From JADHLJ01 sp038146985 (lineage in GTDB: Bacteria > Pseudomonadota > Alphaproteobacteria > Thalassobaculales > Thalassobaculaceae), in the NCBI GenBank assembly GCA_038146985.1, contig JAYQSQ010000010.1:1-64000 (forward strand): a DNA stretch of 64,000 nt, given 5' to 3'. Shown here piece after piece: positions 43,238 to 52,188 of the stretch; position 1 is the stretch's first letter; each line of letters begins with the position of its first letter. The notes under the pieces are model-generated. The model was not told where the DNA came from, ran no database searches, and saw only the letters and a program-made list of their open reading frames with translations. The translations under genes and the position numbers were made by a program.

Positions 43238-45291
43238 GTCTCGTCTCCGGTGCGTTCCAGCAGCAGAAGCAGCGTGTCCAGGACCACACCGCGCCAGCCG
43301 GGGGGGATCCAGGTGGTGGTGTCGTCCTGTTCGACGACGGACGGTCCCGACAAGACTGCGCCCGCCGGCAGCCGCGTTCGATCGTGGACCTGGGCGGTCA
43401 GGACGCCGGTGCCGTCGGCGGCCAAAACCCGGCGGGTCCCTTTGAGCGCGGCGCCCGTCTCGACCGAAAGATCCGGCGGGATCGGGTCGACCGCTGTCCG
43501 GTGAACGGTGCGCAGGTTGACGATCCGCGCCGCACCCTCGACGGCGTGACCATAGATCCGGTCGTGCAAAACCAGAAAATCCCGGTACAGTTTCTCCAGC
43601 GGGCGCTCGGTGCCGAGATCCAAAGGCACCTCAAGGTGGTAGCCCTGGCCGACGTAGCAGACATCGGCGCTATAGGTGACGGCCGTCGAGACCTTCCCGA
43701 GCCGCTCGTCCGCCATCAGCGCCGCCGCCTCGCGGTCGAGTGCGGCCAGTCCTTGCGTCACCTCGGCGATGCTCAGACCGGCAAGGGCGCGCGGGAACGA
43801 GGCGGAAACCTCATGCTCGACCGGCGCGCCGAGCAGCCCCGCCGCCGACAGCACGCCCGGGTGACGCGGGACCAGCACCCGGCGCATCGACAATTCCTCG
43901 GCGAGGGCGCAGGCATGCAACGGTCCGCCACCGCCGAGGCCCAGGAGGGCGAAATCCCGGGGATCGAAGCCCTGCTTGATCGATACCAGGCGGATACCCT
44001 CGGCCATCTGGGCGTTGAGGACCCGGTGAATGCCCGCCGCCGCCGCCTCGACGGAAAGCGAGAGGGGACCCGCGATCTTCTCGTCGATCACCGCATGGGC
44101 GCGCGCCGGGTCCAGCGCCAGAGTGCCGCCGGCGAAATAGTTCGGGTTGATCAGGCCCAGCACCAGCGAGGCGTCGGTCACCGTGGCTTCCGTGCCGCCG
44201 CGGCCATAGCAGGCGGGCCCGGGATCCGATCCCGCCGATTGGGGCCCAACCTTCAGCCCGCCGGCGCTATCGATCCAAGCGATGCTGCCGCCGCCGGAGC
44301 CGATGGCGTTCACGTCGACCATGGGCACCCGAACCGTGAAACCGTCGATCACGCCTTCCTGGCGGACCAGCGGCTTTGCGCCGCTGATCAATGCGATGTC
44401 GCAGCTTGTGCCGCCGATATCGACCGAGATCAGATCCGGCGCGCCGTTCGCTTTGCCCTCTGACAGGGCGCCGATCACGCCGCCCGCCGGTCCCGACAGG
44501 AACAGCCGAACCGGCCGCCGCCGGGCAATCGCGGCCCCGGCAAGGCCGCCGCGTGATTGCATCACCCGGAGCGGGGCCGAAACCCGTTCGCCCTGAAGCG
44601 CGGTTGAAAGACTGGCGAGATAGGCGTCGACGGTCGGCTTGATATAGGCATCGAAGGCGGTGACGACGGTGCGCTCATATTCGCGGAACACCGGGTCGAT
44701 CTCGCTCGACAGGGATATCGGCAGGTCCGGCCATCGCGCGGCGGCGATCTCGCGGATCCGGCGCTCATGGGACGGATTGGCGAAGGAGAACAACAACGCG
44801 ACGGCGAGCGATGTCGCCCCTTGCGCGCGCACCGCCTCGATGGCTTGGATGACGCTTTCCTCGTCCAGCGGCGTGATCACCGCCCCGTCGGGACCGATGC
44901 GCTCGCGCACGCCCACCCGGCGCCGTCCGGGAGCAAGGAAGACCGGCGTTTCCGGCATCAGCCGGACACTGTACATCTGCCGGCGCATCTGGCGACCGAT
45001 CTCCAGCACGTCGCGGAAGCCCTCGGTGGTCACGAGGCCGACCACGGCGCCCTTGCGTTCCAGCACGGCGTTGGTGGCCACCGTGGTGCCGTGCGAGAAC
45101 ACCGAGATCCCTTCGGCCGGCACCCCATGATCATTGATCAGGACCCGCAGACCCTCGATGACAGCCCGGCTCGGATCGGCGGGCGTGCTCGGCACCTTAA
45201 AGGCAAGATGCGCGCCGCCCGCGAGGACACAGGCAAAGTCGGTGAACGTGCCGCCGACATCGACGCCAACCAATGCTCCGGAATGCGCCAC
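43234..45291 (-). CDS. hyuA: hydantoinase A / oxoprolinase family subunit
   Basis: The 685-residue protein begins with the ATP-binding GVDVGGTFTDF segment (about 8-18) and continues with ISVDIGGTSCDIALI (about 292-306) and ALLGLGGGGPLHACALA; this is the HyuA/AcxA organisation. The ATP-driven ring-opening or acetone/acetophenone-carboxylase-type reaction cannot be decided. A GTG start at 45291 is used. The gene is divergent from the epimerase-like gene at 45499 across 207 bases. Confidence 0.87.
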   Translation of the reverse strand: MAHSGALVGVDVGGTFTDFACVLAGGAHLAFKVPSTPADPSRAVIEGLRVLINDHGVPAEGISVFSHGTTVATNAVLERKGAVVGLVTTEGFRDVLEIGRQMRRQMYSVRLMPETPVFLAPGRRRVGVRERIGPDGAVITPLDEESVIQAIEAVRAQGATSLAVALLFSFANPSHERRIREIAAARWPDLPISLSSEIDPVFREYERTVVTAFDAYIKPTVDAYLASLSTALQGERVSAPLRVMQSRGGLAGAAIARRRPVRLFLSGPAGGVIGALSEGKANGAPDLISVDIGGTSCDIALISGAKPLVRQEGVIDGFTVRVPMVDVNAIGSGGGSIAWIDSAGGLKVGPQSAGSDPGPACYGRGGTEATVTDASLVLGLINPNYFAGGTLALDPARAHAVIDEKIAGPLSLSVEAAAAGIHRVLNAQMAEGIRLVSIKQGFDPRDFALLGLGGGGPLHACALAEELSMRRVLVPRHPGVLSAAGLLGAPVEHEVSASFPRALAGLSIAEVTQGLAALDREAAALMADERLGKVSTAVTYSADVCYVGQGYHLEVPLDLGTERPLEKLYRDFLVLHDRIYGHAVEGAARIVNLRTVHRTAVDPIPPDLSVETGAALKGTRRVLAADGTGVLTAQVHDRTRLPAGAVLSGPSVVEQDDTTTWIPPGWRGVVLDTLLLLLERTGDET

Positions 45292-45498
45292 GCCGTCTCC
45301 CTCGCTCCTTCAGGCTGGACCGACTTTAACACCGCCTCCAGGGTCCGCGTCACTGGCTTTGGAGCCTCCCGGGACGCCGGTATCCGCCATGCGATCGTGG
45401 ATCGGCGGCTCGCCCGTTGTTGCCGGCGCGGCGGGGTGGCATTCTCGGCACAAGGCGCCGCGCCGCGAAGGTCGGACGCCAACCGGGAGGAGCCAGCC

Positions 45499-45918
45499 AT
45501 GAAGTTCAAGCGCGTGGAACATGTCGCGATCGCGGTCAAGAGCATGGCGAAGATGCGGGACATCTTCGAGAACAAGCTCGGCATCGAGATGGAATACGAG
45601 GAGGACCTGCCGCACTACAACACCAAGCTCGCCATGTATCCGATCGGCGAGACCTACCTGGAGGTCCTCGAGTCCAGCAGCCCGGATACCGAAACCTCGA
45701 AATGGATCGAGCAGCACGGCGAGGGCCTGTTCCATATCTGCCTTGAGGTCGACGATATCGACGGCGCGCTGGTCGAGCTGAAGGACAAAGGGGTCAGGCT
45801 GATTGATGAGACCCCGCGTATCGGCCATGGCGGCGCGCGTATCGCCTTCCTGCATCCCGAGGCGACCGGAAATCTCCTGATCGAGCTTGCCGAGATTCCC
45901 GCCGACGCCCATCACTGA
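45499..45918 (+). CDS. VOC family protein, methylmalonyl-CoA-epimerase-like
   Basis: The 139-residue protein has the metal-binding His-Glu-His-Glu pattern of methylmalonyl-CoA epimerases: VEHVAIAV (His8), TYLEVLES, LFHICLEV and LLIELAEI. The length and order match the family. True epimerase activity would need propionyl-CoA/methylmalonyl-CoA mutase partners, none of which are in the window, so it may act on another acyl-CoA. GGGAGG precedes the ATG at 45499 by 8 bases. The 2-hydroxyacid dehydrogenase gene follows after 47 bases on the same strand. Confidence 0.8.
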   Translation: MKFKRVEHVAIAVKSMAKMRDIFENKLGIEMEYEEDLPHYNTKLAMYPIGETYLEVLESSSPDTETSKWIEQHGEGLFHICLEVDDIDGALVELKDKGVRLIDETPRIGHGGARIAFLHPEATGNLLIELAEIPADAHH

Positions 45919-45965
45919 ATTCCAGCCAGTTTTCCCATCCAAGCTCGCGTAGAAGGACCGGATCA

Positions 45966-46970
45966 ATGCGCATACTCATCACCGACCGCCACACCAAGGG
46001 CGACGAACATATCGAACAGGACGCGGTTGGTCCGGATGTCGAGCTTGAGTTCTTCGATCACCATGACGAGGTAACGGATGATGCCTGGGCCAGGGCTGAC
46101 GGCATCGTCACCTACCGAGGGACGGCGGCGGTGATGGCGGCGCTGCCGAAGCTGCAAAAGGCGCGGATCGTGGTGCGTGGCGGCGTCGGTTTCGACGGCC
46201 TGGATCTGAAATCCCTCGGCGAGCGCGGGATCGCGGTTTGCACCGTGCCGGATTACGGGACCACAGAGGTCGCCGACCATGCGGTCGGTCTCATGCTGGC
46301 CATGCGCCGGGGGCTCGACCGGTATGACGGACGCATGCGCCAGGATCCGAAAGGGCTGTGGCGTTATCTCGAAAGCCCGTGCATCGACCGCCTGCGGGGC
46401 CGCACCTTCGGGGTATTCGGCCTCGGGCGCATCGGTCTTGCGGCGGCGCGGCGGGCCAGCGGCTTCGACATGAATATCGTGTTCTACGACCCGCATCTGC
46501 CGGACGGGGTGGATCTCTCGACCGGGTACAAGCGCATGAAATCGGCGGAGGAGCTGTTTGAGACCGCCGATACGGTCAGCATCCACTCCCCGCATACCGA
46601 CGAGACTCGCGGCGCGATCAACGCCAACCTGCTGGGCCGGATGAAGCCCGGCGCCCTGGTGATCAACACCGCGCGCGGCCCGATCGTGAACCTGGACGAC
46701 CTCTATGCCGCGCTGAAGGCCGGAACGCCGGCGGGCGCCGCGCTGGACGTGCTGCCGGTGGAGCCGGCGGATACCGCGCATCCGCTGGTGAAGGCCTATA
46801 TGAACCGCGAGGAATGGTTGGACGGTCGGCTGATGATCACCCCGCATGCCGCCTTCTACAGCCCGCCGGGCCTGCATGACCTGCGCTCCAAGTCGGTGGC
46901 GACGGCGGCCCAACGGCTGCGCGACGGTTCCACACGAAACTGCCAGAATCTCGACTATCTGGTGGATTGA
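45966..46970 (+). CDS. D-2-hydroxyacid dehydrogenase family protein (CtBP/PdxB-like)
   Basis: The 334-residue protein has the two-domain fold: GLGRIG (about 150-155) for NAD, Arg in NTARGPI, Glu in VEPAD and His in TPHAAF as the catalytic triad of D-isomer-specific dehydrogenases. It resembles the C-terminal-binding-protein-like branch. It likely oxidises or reduces a 2-hydroxy/2-keto acid. The gene lies 47 bases after the epimerase-like gene and 69 bases before an alcohol dehydrogenase; a second, distinct 2-hydroxyacid dehydrogenase lies at 52189. Confidence 0.85.
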   Translation: MRILITDRHTKGDEHIEQDAVGPDVELEFFDHHDEVTDDAWARADGIVTYRGTAAVMAALPKLQKARIVVRGGVGFDGLDLKSLGERGIAVCTVPDYGTTEVADHAVGLMLAMRRGLDRYDGRMRQDPKGLWRYLESPCIDRLRGRTFGVFGLGRIGLAAARRASGFDMNIVFYDPHLPDGVDLSTGYKRMKSAEELFETADTVSIHSPHTDETRGAINANLLGRMKPGALVINTARGPIVNLDDLYAALKAGTPAGAALDVLPVEPADTAHPLVKAYMNREEWLDGRLMITPHAAFYSPPGLHDLRSKSVATAAQRLRDGSTRNCQNLDYLVD

Positions 46971-47039
46971 CGGCACCGGCCGGGTTAGGAAAGCCGCCAA
47001 CCCGGCGATATCCAGGCACAAAGACGTGGAGGGCGGCCC

Positions 47040-48101
47040 ATGGCCACCATGCGCAGCTATCAGATCTCCGAATTCGGCGGCGCGGTTTCCGAGGTCATCC
47101 AGGACATCCCGGAGCCTGCTGGTACCGAGGTTCTGCTCAGGGTGACCCATGCCGGCGTCTGTCATTCTGACCTGCATATCGCCGACGGCTATTACGATAT
47201 CGGCGGTGGCGCGCGCCTGACCCTTGGCGACCGGGGAATCAAGCTGCCGCACACCATGGGGCATGAGGTGATGGGCACCGTAGTCAAGGCCGGGCCGGAT
47301 GCGGCGGACACGCCGGTCGGCGCCTCCCGGCTGATCCATCCCTGGATAGGCTGCATGCAGTGCTCTGAATGCAAGCGCGGGCGCGAAAATCACTGTGCGA
47401 AGCCGCAGTCGCTGGGCGTGTTCCGCGCTGGTGGCTATGCCGAGTACATCCTGGTGCCGCACCCGAAGTTCCTGGTCGATGCCGAGGGCATCGATCCCGC
47501 CGTCGCCACGCCCTATGCCTGTTCCGGCGTCACGGTCTACAGCGCGCTGAAGAAGGCGCTGCCGGTCGGGGACGATGAATGGCTTGTGGTCATGGGTTGC
47601 GGCGGCCTTGGTCTCGGCGCGGTGACCATCGCCAAGGCATTGGGCGTGAAGAATGTGGTCTCCTGCGACATCGACGACGCAAAACTCGCGGCGGCCGAAC
47701 AGAGCGGCGCTTCGGCCACGGTGAACCTGAAATCGGATGGTGCTGGCGAACAGCTTCGCGAGGTCACCGGCGGCGGGTCGAGGGCGGTGGTGGATACCGT
47801 CGGTGCCGAGGCGACCTCGTCCTTCGGCATCGCCTCGCTGGTCAAGGGCGGGCGCTATGTGATCGTCGGGCTATTCGGCGGCGAGTTGCGGGTGCCGTTG
47901 CCGTCGCTGCCGCTGCGCGCGGTCTCGATCCTCGGCTCCTATACCGGCAGTCTGGCGGAACTGAAGGAGCTGATCGAACTGGTCAAGGACGGCAAGGTAA
48001 AGCCGATCCCGGTCGCCACCCGCCCCCTGGCCGAGGTCAACGCGACCTTGAACGATCTTCGCGCGGGTAAAATCGTTGGGCGCGTGGTGCTAACGAACTG
48101 A
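47040..48101 (+). CDS. zinc-dependent alcohol dehydrogenase
   Basis: The 353-residue protein is a medium-chain dehydrogenase. The catalytic zinc ligands are Cys41 (GVCHSD), His75/Glu76 (GHE) and a later cysteine (YACSGV, about 165); the structural zinc cysteines are 105, 108, 111 and 119 (CMQCSECKRGRENHC). GCGGLGLGA (about 185-193) is the nucleotide-binding loop. It probably interconverts an alcohol and an aldehyde in the same pathway as the preceding 2-hydroxyacid dehydrogenase. Confidence 0.86.
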   Translation: MATMRSYQISEFGGAVSEVIQDIPEPAGTEVLLRVTHAGVCHSDLHIADGYYDIGGGARLTLGDRGIKLPHTMGHEVMGTVVKAGPDAADTPVGASRLIHPWIGCMQCSECKRGRENHCAKPQSLGVFRAGGYAEYILVPHPKFLVDAEGIDPAVATPYACSGVTVYSALKKALPVGDDEWLVVMGCGGLGLGAVTIAKALGVKNVVSCDIDDAKLAAAEQSGASATVNLKSDGAGEQLREVTGGGSRAVVDTVGAEATSSFGIASLVKGGRYVIVGLFGGELRVPLPSLPLRAVSILGSYTGSLAELKELIELVKDGKVKPIPVATRPLAEVNATLNDLRAGKIVGRVVLTN

Positions 48102-48293
48102 CGGGCGTAGTGGTGGTGAAGCTTGGAACGTTTTCACCGTCGCCCTGGCGCACGGCAGGGCCAAGCTTCGGCGGATCGGCGTGACGGAACCGCTTTGGAT
48201 GGTTGAAGGCGGGAACAGGCGGACGGCTCCGGTGCTCGGTCCTGCGTTACGCCAGGACGACGGTCAGGGTCGGAGAAAGCGGCAAGCGATTCC

Positions 48294-49649
48294 ATGGCGG
48301 TGATCACACCCACCCTCTACCTGCCGATCGAGGACGCGGCCCGGGAACTGGATTCCAAGATCCTGATCGCCGGCGCTGCGGTCGCTCGGGGGCTGAGCGT
48401 AGTGATCGGCCAGCAATGGCTGCTGGTGAACAATCACGCGGCGGTGCCGCTGGGCCTGATGATGTTCAAGGGCATGAACGCGCGTCAGGCCAACGCCATG
48501 CGCGTCGCCTCGCGCACCGGTCATCTGACGGCGGCGAGCGATGAGGAGGCGATGGGGCTGGCGGATATTCCCTATATCCAGCGGGACATTGACGCGGATA
48601 TCGCCGGATACTGCCAGCTGTTTTTCGCCCAGGGGCCGCTGCACGCGCGGGCGATCGCGGGCAAGACGGGGGCCGGGGCCGACGCGATCCGGACCGTCGG
48701 CAACGCCCGTATCGATCTGCTGCGGCGGCCCTTCACCGGCCTGTTCGAGCGCGAGGCAGAGGCGCTGCGCCGCCGTCACGGTGACTTCATCTTGCTCAAC
48801 ACCAATATCGGCGGCGTCAACAGCGCTTTCGGCGGGATCGAGCGCTACCGCGAGGTGGTGATCCGCATCGGCTGGATGGACCCGGACAAGCCCGAGGATG
48901 TGGCGCTGTTCGAAACCATCGTCGCGTTTGACCACGCCAATCTGGCGCTAAGCCGGGACGTGGCGGAAAAGCTGGCGGCGGCCTTTCCGGGGCACAAGGT
49001 CATCATCCGCCCGCACGGCTCGGAACGGCTCGACACCTGGCTCGACTTCGCTGGAGACAAGGCGAATATCGAGGTTATCCGCGAGGGACGGCACGCGTCC
49101 TGGATCCTCGCCTCGCGTGCTGTCGTCCATACCTGCTGCACGACCGGGCTGGAATCCGAGATCCTGCGCCGCGCGGCCGTTAATTTGCGCCCGGAGCATC
49201 ACGAGCGGTCCCTGCACCGGGTCTATATCGCGAACGTCGCCAATATCAGTGCCTCGGACAGCGGGGCTGTGACCGGTCTGCTGGCGCCGGTACTAGACGG
49301 AGATACGAGCGGCTTTGACGCGGGCCGGGTCGGTCGCATGACGGATCTGGCGGATCATATCGCGGGCCTGGACGGAGCCTTCGCCTACCAGCGGATCGCC
49401 GATGCTGCTGCGGACCTGCTCGCGCAAAAGGGCGGCCGGCCCGGGGATTTCCGCTGGCAGCCGACCGATCCGGCCAGTTATCTCGGCGCCGTACGCCGCA
49501 CGGACTACCAGCGCGAAAAGATTAGTCTGTCCCAAAACGCGTTCGAACGCGCCTGGAAGGAATTGAATGATCTCGCCGGGCAAACCGGCGGCGTTGATAT
49601 ACGCCAGATCGGCGATAGCCTGTTCTTGGTGGAACCGCGCGGGAATTGA
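48294..49649 (+). CDS. surface carbohydrate biosynthesis family protein (paralogue B)
   Basis: The 451-residue protein is a full-length paralogue of the protein at 9977-11317: both open LYLxIEExxRExDSK/S, contain VGNxRxDLxRxPF, xxLLNTNxGGxN, KxIxRPHxxE, HTxCTTGLE and a C-terminal YQREKxxxS block. It starts with an ATG 192 bases after the alcohol dehydrogenase, and the last codons (LVEPRGN) differ from the other copy. Function is unknown beyond predicted involvement in a cell-surface glycan; the two copies are far apart (38 kb). Confidence 0.75.
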   Translation: MAVITPTLYLPIEDAARELDSKILIAGAAVARGLSVVIGQQWLLVNNHAAVPLGLMMFKGMNARQANAMRVASRTGHLTAASDEEAMGLADIPYIQRDIDADIAGYCQLFFAQGPLHARAIAGKTGAGADAIRTVGNARIDLLRRPFTGLFEREAEALRRRHGDFILLNTNIGGVNSAFGGIERYREVVIRIGWMDPDKPEDVALFETIVAFDHANLALSRDVAEKLAAAFPGHKVIIRPHGSERLDTWLDFAGDKANIEVIREGRHASWILASRAVVHTCCTTGLESEILRRAAVNLRPEHHERSLHRVYIANVANISASDSGAVTGLLAPVLDGDTSGFDAGRVGRMTDLADHIAGLDGAFAYQRIADAAADLLAQKGGRPGDFRWQPTDPASYLGAVRRTDYQREKISLSQNAFERAWKELNDLAGQTGGVDIRQIGDSLFLVEPRGN

Positions 49650-49751
49650 GCGGCGAGCCGCATTAATCCTCTGTTCGCGATGCGGGAATCGCTCTAAACG
49701 GTGACGGACGCCTGCCGGTTTCGGCGGGGCTGGAGAGGATCCGAAACACCG

Positions 49752-50708
49752 ATGGCCACGAACCTTGTTTCCGCCGGTGCCGCCGACGACCGACCGCCGG
49801 ACCGCCCGGCCCTGGCGATCGTGCTGGTGCTGGTGGCGATGTTCGTGTTCACCTCGATGGACGGTTTCGCCAAGGCCCTGGCGGTGGAGGGGATGCCGCC
49901 GGAGCAGATCATCTTCATCCGTTACGTGTTCGCCTCGATCCTGCTGCTGCCGGCTGCCCTCTGGCACTGGCGGCTCAGGCCGGGCCGGACGAGACGTCCG
50001 GTGCTCCACGTGCTGCGCGGCATTCTGCTGATCGCGTCGGCGACCCTGTTCGTTTACGGCTTGCGTACGCTTCCCCTGGAAACCGCGACCGCGATCGGGT
50101 TCGTCTCGCCGCTCTATGTGACCGCCCTGTCGATCCCGTTTCTGGGCGAGAAGGTCGGCATCCGCCGCTGGTCCGCCGTGGTGGTCGGTTTCCTCGGGGT
50201 TCTGGTGATCCTGCGCCCCGGTACCGACAGTTTCGAGCTGGCGATGCTGATCCCGCTGGTCTCCTCGCTGTGTTGGGCCGGCGGTCTCATCATCACCCGA
50301 TCGATGCGCGGACGCGAAAGCCCGCTGACGATCCTGATCTGGACCACCGTGACCGGCCTCGTGGTCATCGCGCCCCTGGGGCTGGCGGATTGGGAGACGC
50401 CGAGCAACCGGGCGCTCGGCCTCTTGGGTGTGATCGCGCTGTGCCATACCGCCGGACAGTATCTGACGATCCGAGCCTTCATGATGGCCTCGGCCTCAAT
50501 CCTGGCGCCCTTCTCGTACAGCACGATCATCTGGGCGATCCTGATCGGCGGGGTGTTCTTCGGCTCGCTGCCGGATCTCGCGACCGTCGCCGGTACCGTT
50601 ACCCTGGCCTGTGCCGGCCTTTATGTCTGGCATCGTGAGCGTGTGGTCACCGGAAAGCCGACGGTGCCCGGCGGTTCGATCTCCGAGGCCGCCCAGGATC
50701 CGCCATGA
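49752..50708 (+). CDS. DMT superfamily (EamA) transporter
   Basis: The 318-residue protein has about ten membrane helices in two EamA repeats, with the usual PLYVTALSIPFLGEKVGIRRW segment (about 118-138) and LIPLVSSLCWAGGLI (about 172-186). These exporters handle amino acids, purines and drugs; the substrate is unknown. The start at 49752 follows GGAGAGG. The stop is followed, convergently, by the 45-residue gene at 50734-50871. Confidence 0.82.
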   Translation: MATNLVSAGAADDRPPDRPALAIVLVLVAMFVFTSMDGFAKALAVEGMPPEQIIFIRYVFASILLLPAALWHWRLRPGRTRRPVLHVLRGILLIASATLFVYGLRTLPLETATAIGFVSPLYVTALSIPFLGEKVGIRRWSAVVVGFLGVLVILRPGTDSFELAMLIPLVSSLCWAGGLIITRSMRGRESPLTILIWTTVTGLVVIAPLGLADWETPSNRALGLLGVIALCHTAGQYLTIRAFMMASASILAPFSYSTIIWAILIGGVFFGSLPDLATVAGTVTLACAGLYVWHRERVVTGKPTVPGGSISEAAQDPP

Positions 50709-50733
50709 GAGATGTTCCCTTCCCGCCGCCGCG

Positions 50734-50871
50734 TTAGGCGGTCAGGGACGGGCCGATGACCACGATCGAGGCGACGCTGGCCAGCGCGATCACCCAGGCG
50801 AGCAGGATATCGGGGCTCCAGATCTGTTTCTCATTCCAGAGGTTAATGGCTTTCAGCCGCTTGCGTAACAT
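50734..50871 (-). CDS. 45-residue small membrane protein
   Basis: A frame of 45 codons begins with an ATG preceded by GGAGATTTCGA, a good SD, and encodes MLRKRLKAINLW... with a single hydrophobic helix (LLAWVIALASVASIVVIGP, about residues 24-42) and an Arg/Lys-rich N terminus, giving an in-outside orientation. It is transcribed opposite to the DMT transporter and divergent from the Crp/Fnr regulator. No family is recognised. A ribosome binding site and consistent codon use support it. Confidence 0.5.
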   Translation of the reverse strand: MLRKRLKAINLWNEKQIWSPDILLAWVIALASVASIVVIGPSLTA

Positions 50872-51364
50872 TCGAAATCTCCAGGCGAAACGCGTTCGTT
50901 CGTTGGACCGGGATCTGGGTCCTGCGCTCGGATTCTCAAGGTTTCTGTCGAAAACGTGATCAGAGGCCGCCGGCGCGGCCCTTGGTGACGTTCTCGGGGG
51001 AAAAGGTGAGCCGCGGGCCTAGTGGGCCGGGAGCGGCGGGGGATGAAACCCCCGGGCCACGTCCGGCCCGCGACTCATTCAGTGCAACGTGACTCTCGGG
51101 AAGACCACGTTCGACGAGACGGAACACCGTTCGGCGCCAGGGAAGGAGACTCGCTTCGAAAGGAGCATGTCGCGCCTCCCGGGTTCCGTTTCGTCTGATC
51201 CGGATATAGGAAGACAGGCCGGAATTCGGTGTGTGAATCCGCACGAGGCGAGCGGGCCGATCCAGCGCCCGGATTTCCCATCTGTTGAATGCATCGGAGC
51301 GCCAGCCATGGCATTCCGGTTTCCGGTCCTTCTGGTGTATGCTGTTCCTGGGGGGAGAAGCGCG
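50872..51364. other. intergenic region before the Crp/Fnr gene
   Basis: These 493 bases contain no gene I can support. The plus-strand frame of the Crp/Fnr gene stays open upstream to 51089, but the SD and homology favour the start at 51365. GC-rich inverted stretches (for example GGGCCTAGTGGGCC near 51014) could form hairpins; no FNR-type TTGAT-N4-ATCAA site was found by eye. Confidence 0.5.
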
Positions 51365-52066
51365 ATGACAGTCGATCGCACGCTCTTGGGAACAAAACTC
51401 TTGGCATCGGTCCCCAGGGACGGGATCGGCACCCTTGACACGCGCTGCCGGTGGCGGAGCTTCGAGCCGGACGAGGTGATCCTCAATCTCGACGATCAGA
51501 CCTCGGATGTCTACTTCATCGCCCGTGGCGAGGTGCGGGTCACCGTGTTCTCGCGCACGGGCCGCACCGTGATCATGCGGGACCTGAAAGCCGGCGATCA
51601 TTTCGGCGAATACTCGGCCATTGACGGAGAGCCGCGCTCGGCCAGCATCGTCGCCCTGACCCGTACCATGGTGGCGCAGATGCCGGCGCGGGGATTCCAG
51701 GATCTCCTGGCGGAGTTTCCGACGGTCGCGCTCGCGGTCATGGCCTCGATGGCCGGCGCGATCCGGGCATTGAACGAGCGGGTGGTGGAATTCAGCACGC
51801 TGGGGGTCCGCAACCGTATTCACGCGGAGTTGCTGCGCCTCGCCCGGGCCGGGCGCGTCATCGGCGAAACCGGCCGGATTTCTCCGCCGCCGACCCATGC
51901 CGAGATCGCCTCGCGCATCAGTACCCACCGCGAGGCGGTGACCCGGGAGCTGAAACAGCTTGAGAATCAGTCCCTGCTGGAACGCACGCGCGGTGCCTTC
52001 ATCATCAAGGATCTGGCCGAGCTTGAACGCATGGTCGAGGATGCCCGCGCCGGCCGTGGTGAGTAG
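51365..52066 (+). CDS. Crp/Fnr family transcriptional regulator
   Basis: The 233-residue protein has a cyclic-nucleotide-binding-like beta-barrel (RWRSFEPDEVILNLDDQTSDVYFIARGEVRVTV, about 27-60; GDHFGEYSAIDGEPRSASI, about 78-96), a long dimer helix, and a C-terminal winged helix-turn-helix (THAEIASRISTHREAVTREL, about 178-197). No cysteine cluster for an FNR iron-sulfur site was noted, so it resembles Crp-like sensors. GGGGGAG precedes the ATG at 51365. The catabolic genes that begin 123 bases downstream are plausible targets; this is inference from position. Confidence 0.85.
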   Translation: MTVDRTLLGTKLLASVPRDGIGTLDTRCRWRSFEPDEVILNLDDQTSDVYFIARGEVRVTVFSRTGRTVIMRDLKAGDHFGEYSAIDGEPRSASIVALTRTMVAQMPARGFQDLLAEFPTVALAVMASMAGAIRALNERVVEFSTLGVRNRIHAELLRLARAGRVIGETGRISPPPTHAEIASRISTHREAVTRELKQLENQSLLERTRGAFIIKDLAELERMVEDARAGRGE

Positions 52067-52188
52067 CGCGGCAAGGTTCAGCATCATGCTGCTGCCGGAC
52101 CCCAGGGCCACCTGTCCGCTTCACACGCCGGCTTTGGCGCGTTAAACCCGGCGCCAGTCCATTGCCCCCCCCTTTCGGAAAGACCTCC

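Noticed and set aside
45499..45918. Methylmalonyl-CoA epimerase of a propionate pathway
   Set aside because: No mutase or propionyl-CoA carboxylase gene lies in the window; only the fold and ligand pattern are supported.
51089..51364. N-terminal extension of the Crp/Fnr protein
   Set aside because: The 92 extra codons have no homology and no SD at 51089; GGGGGAG directly before the ATG at 51365 fixes the start.
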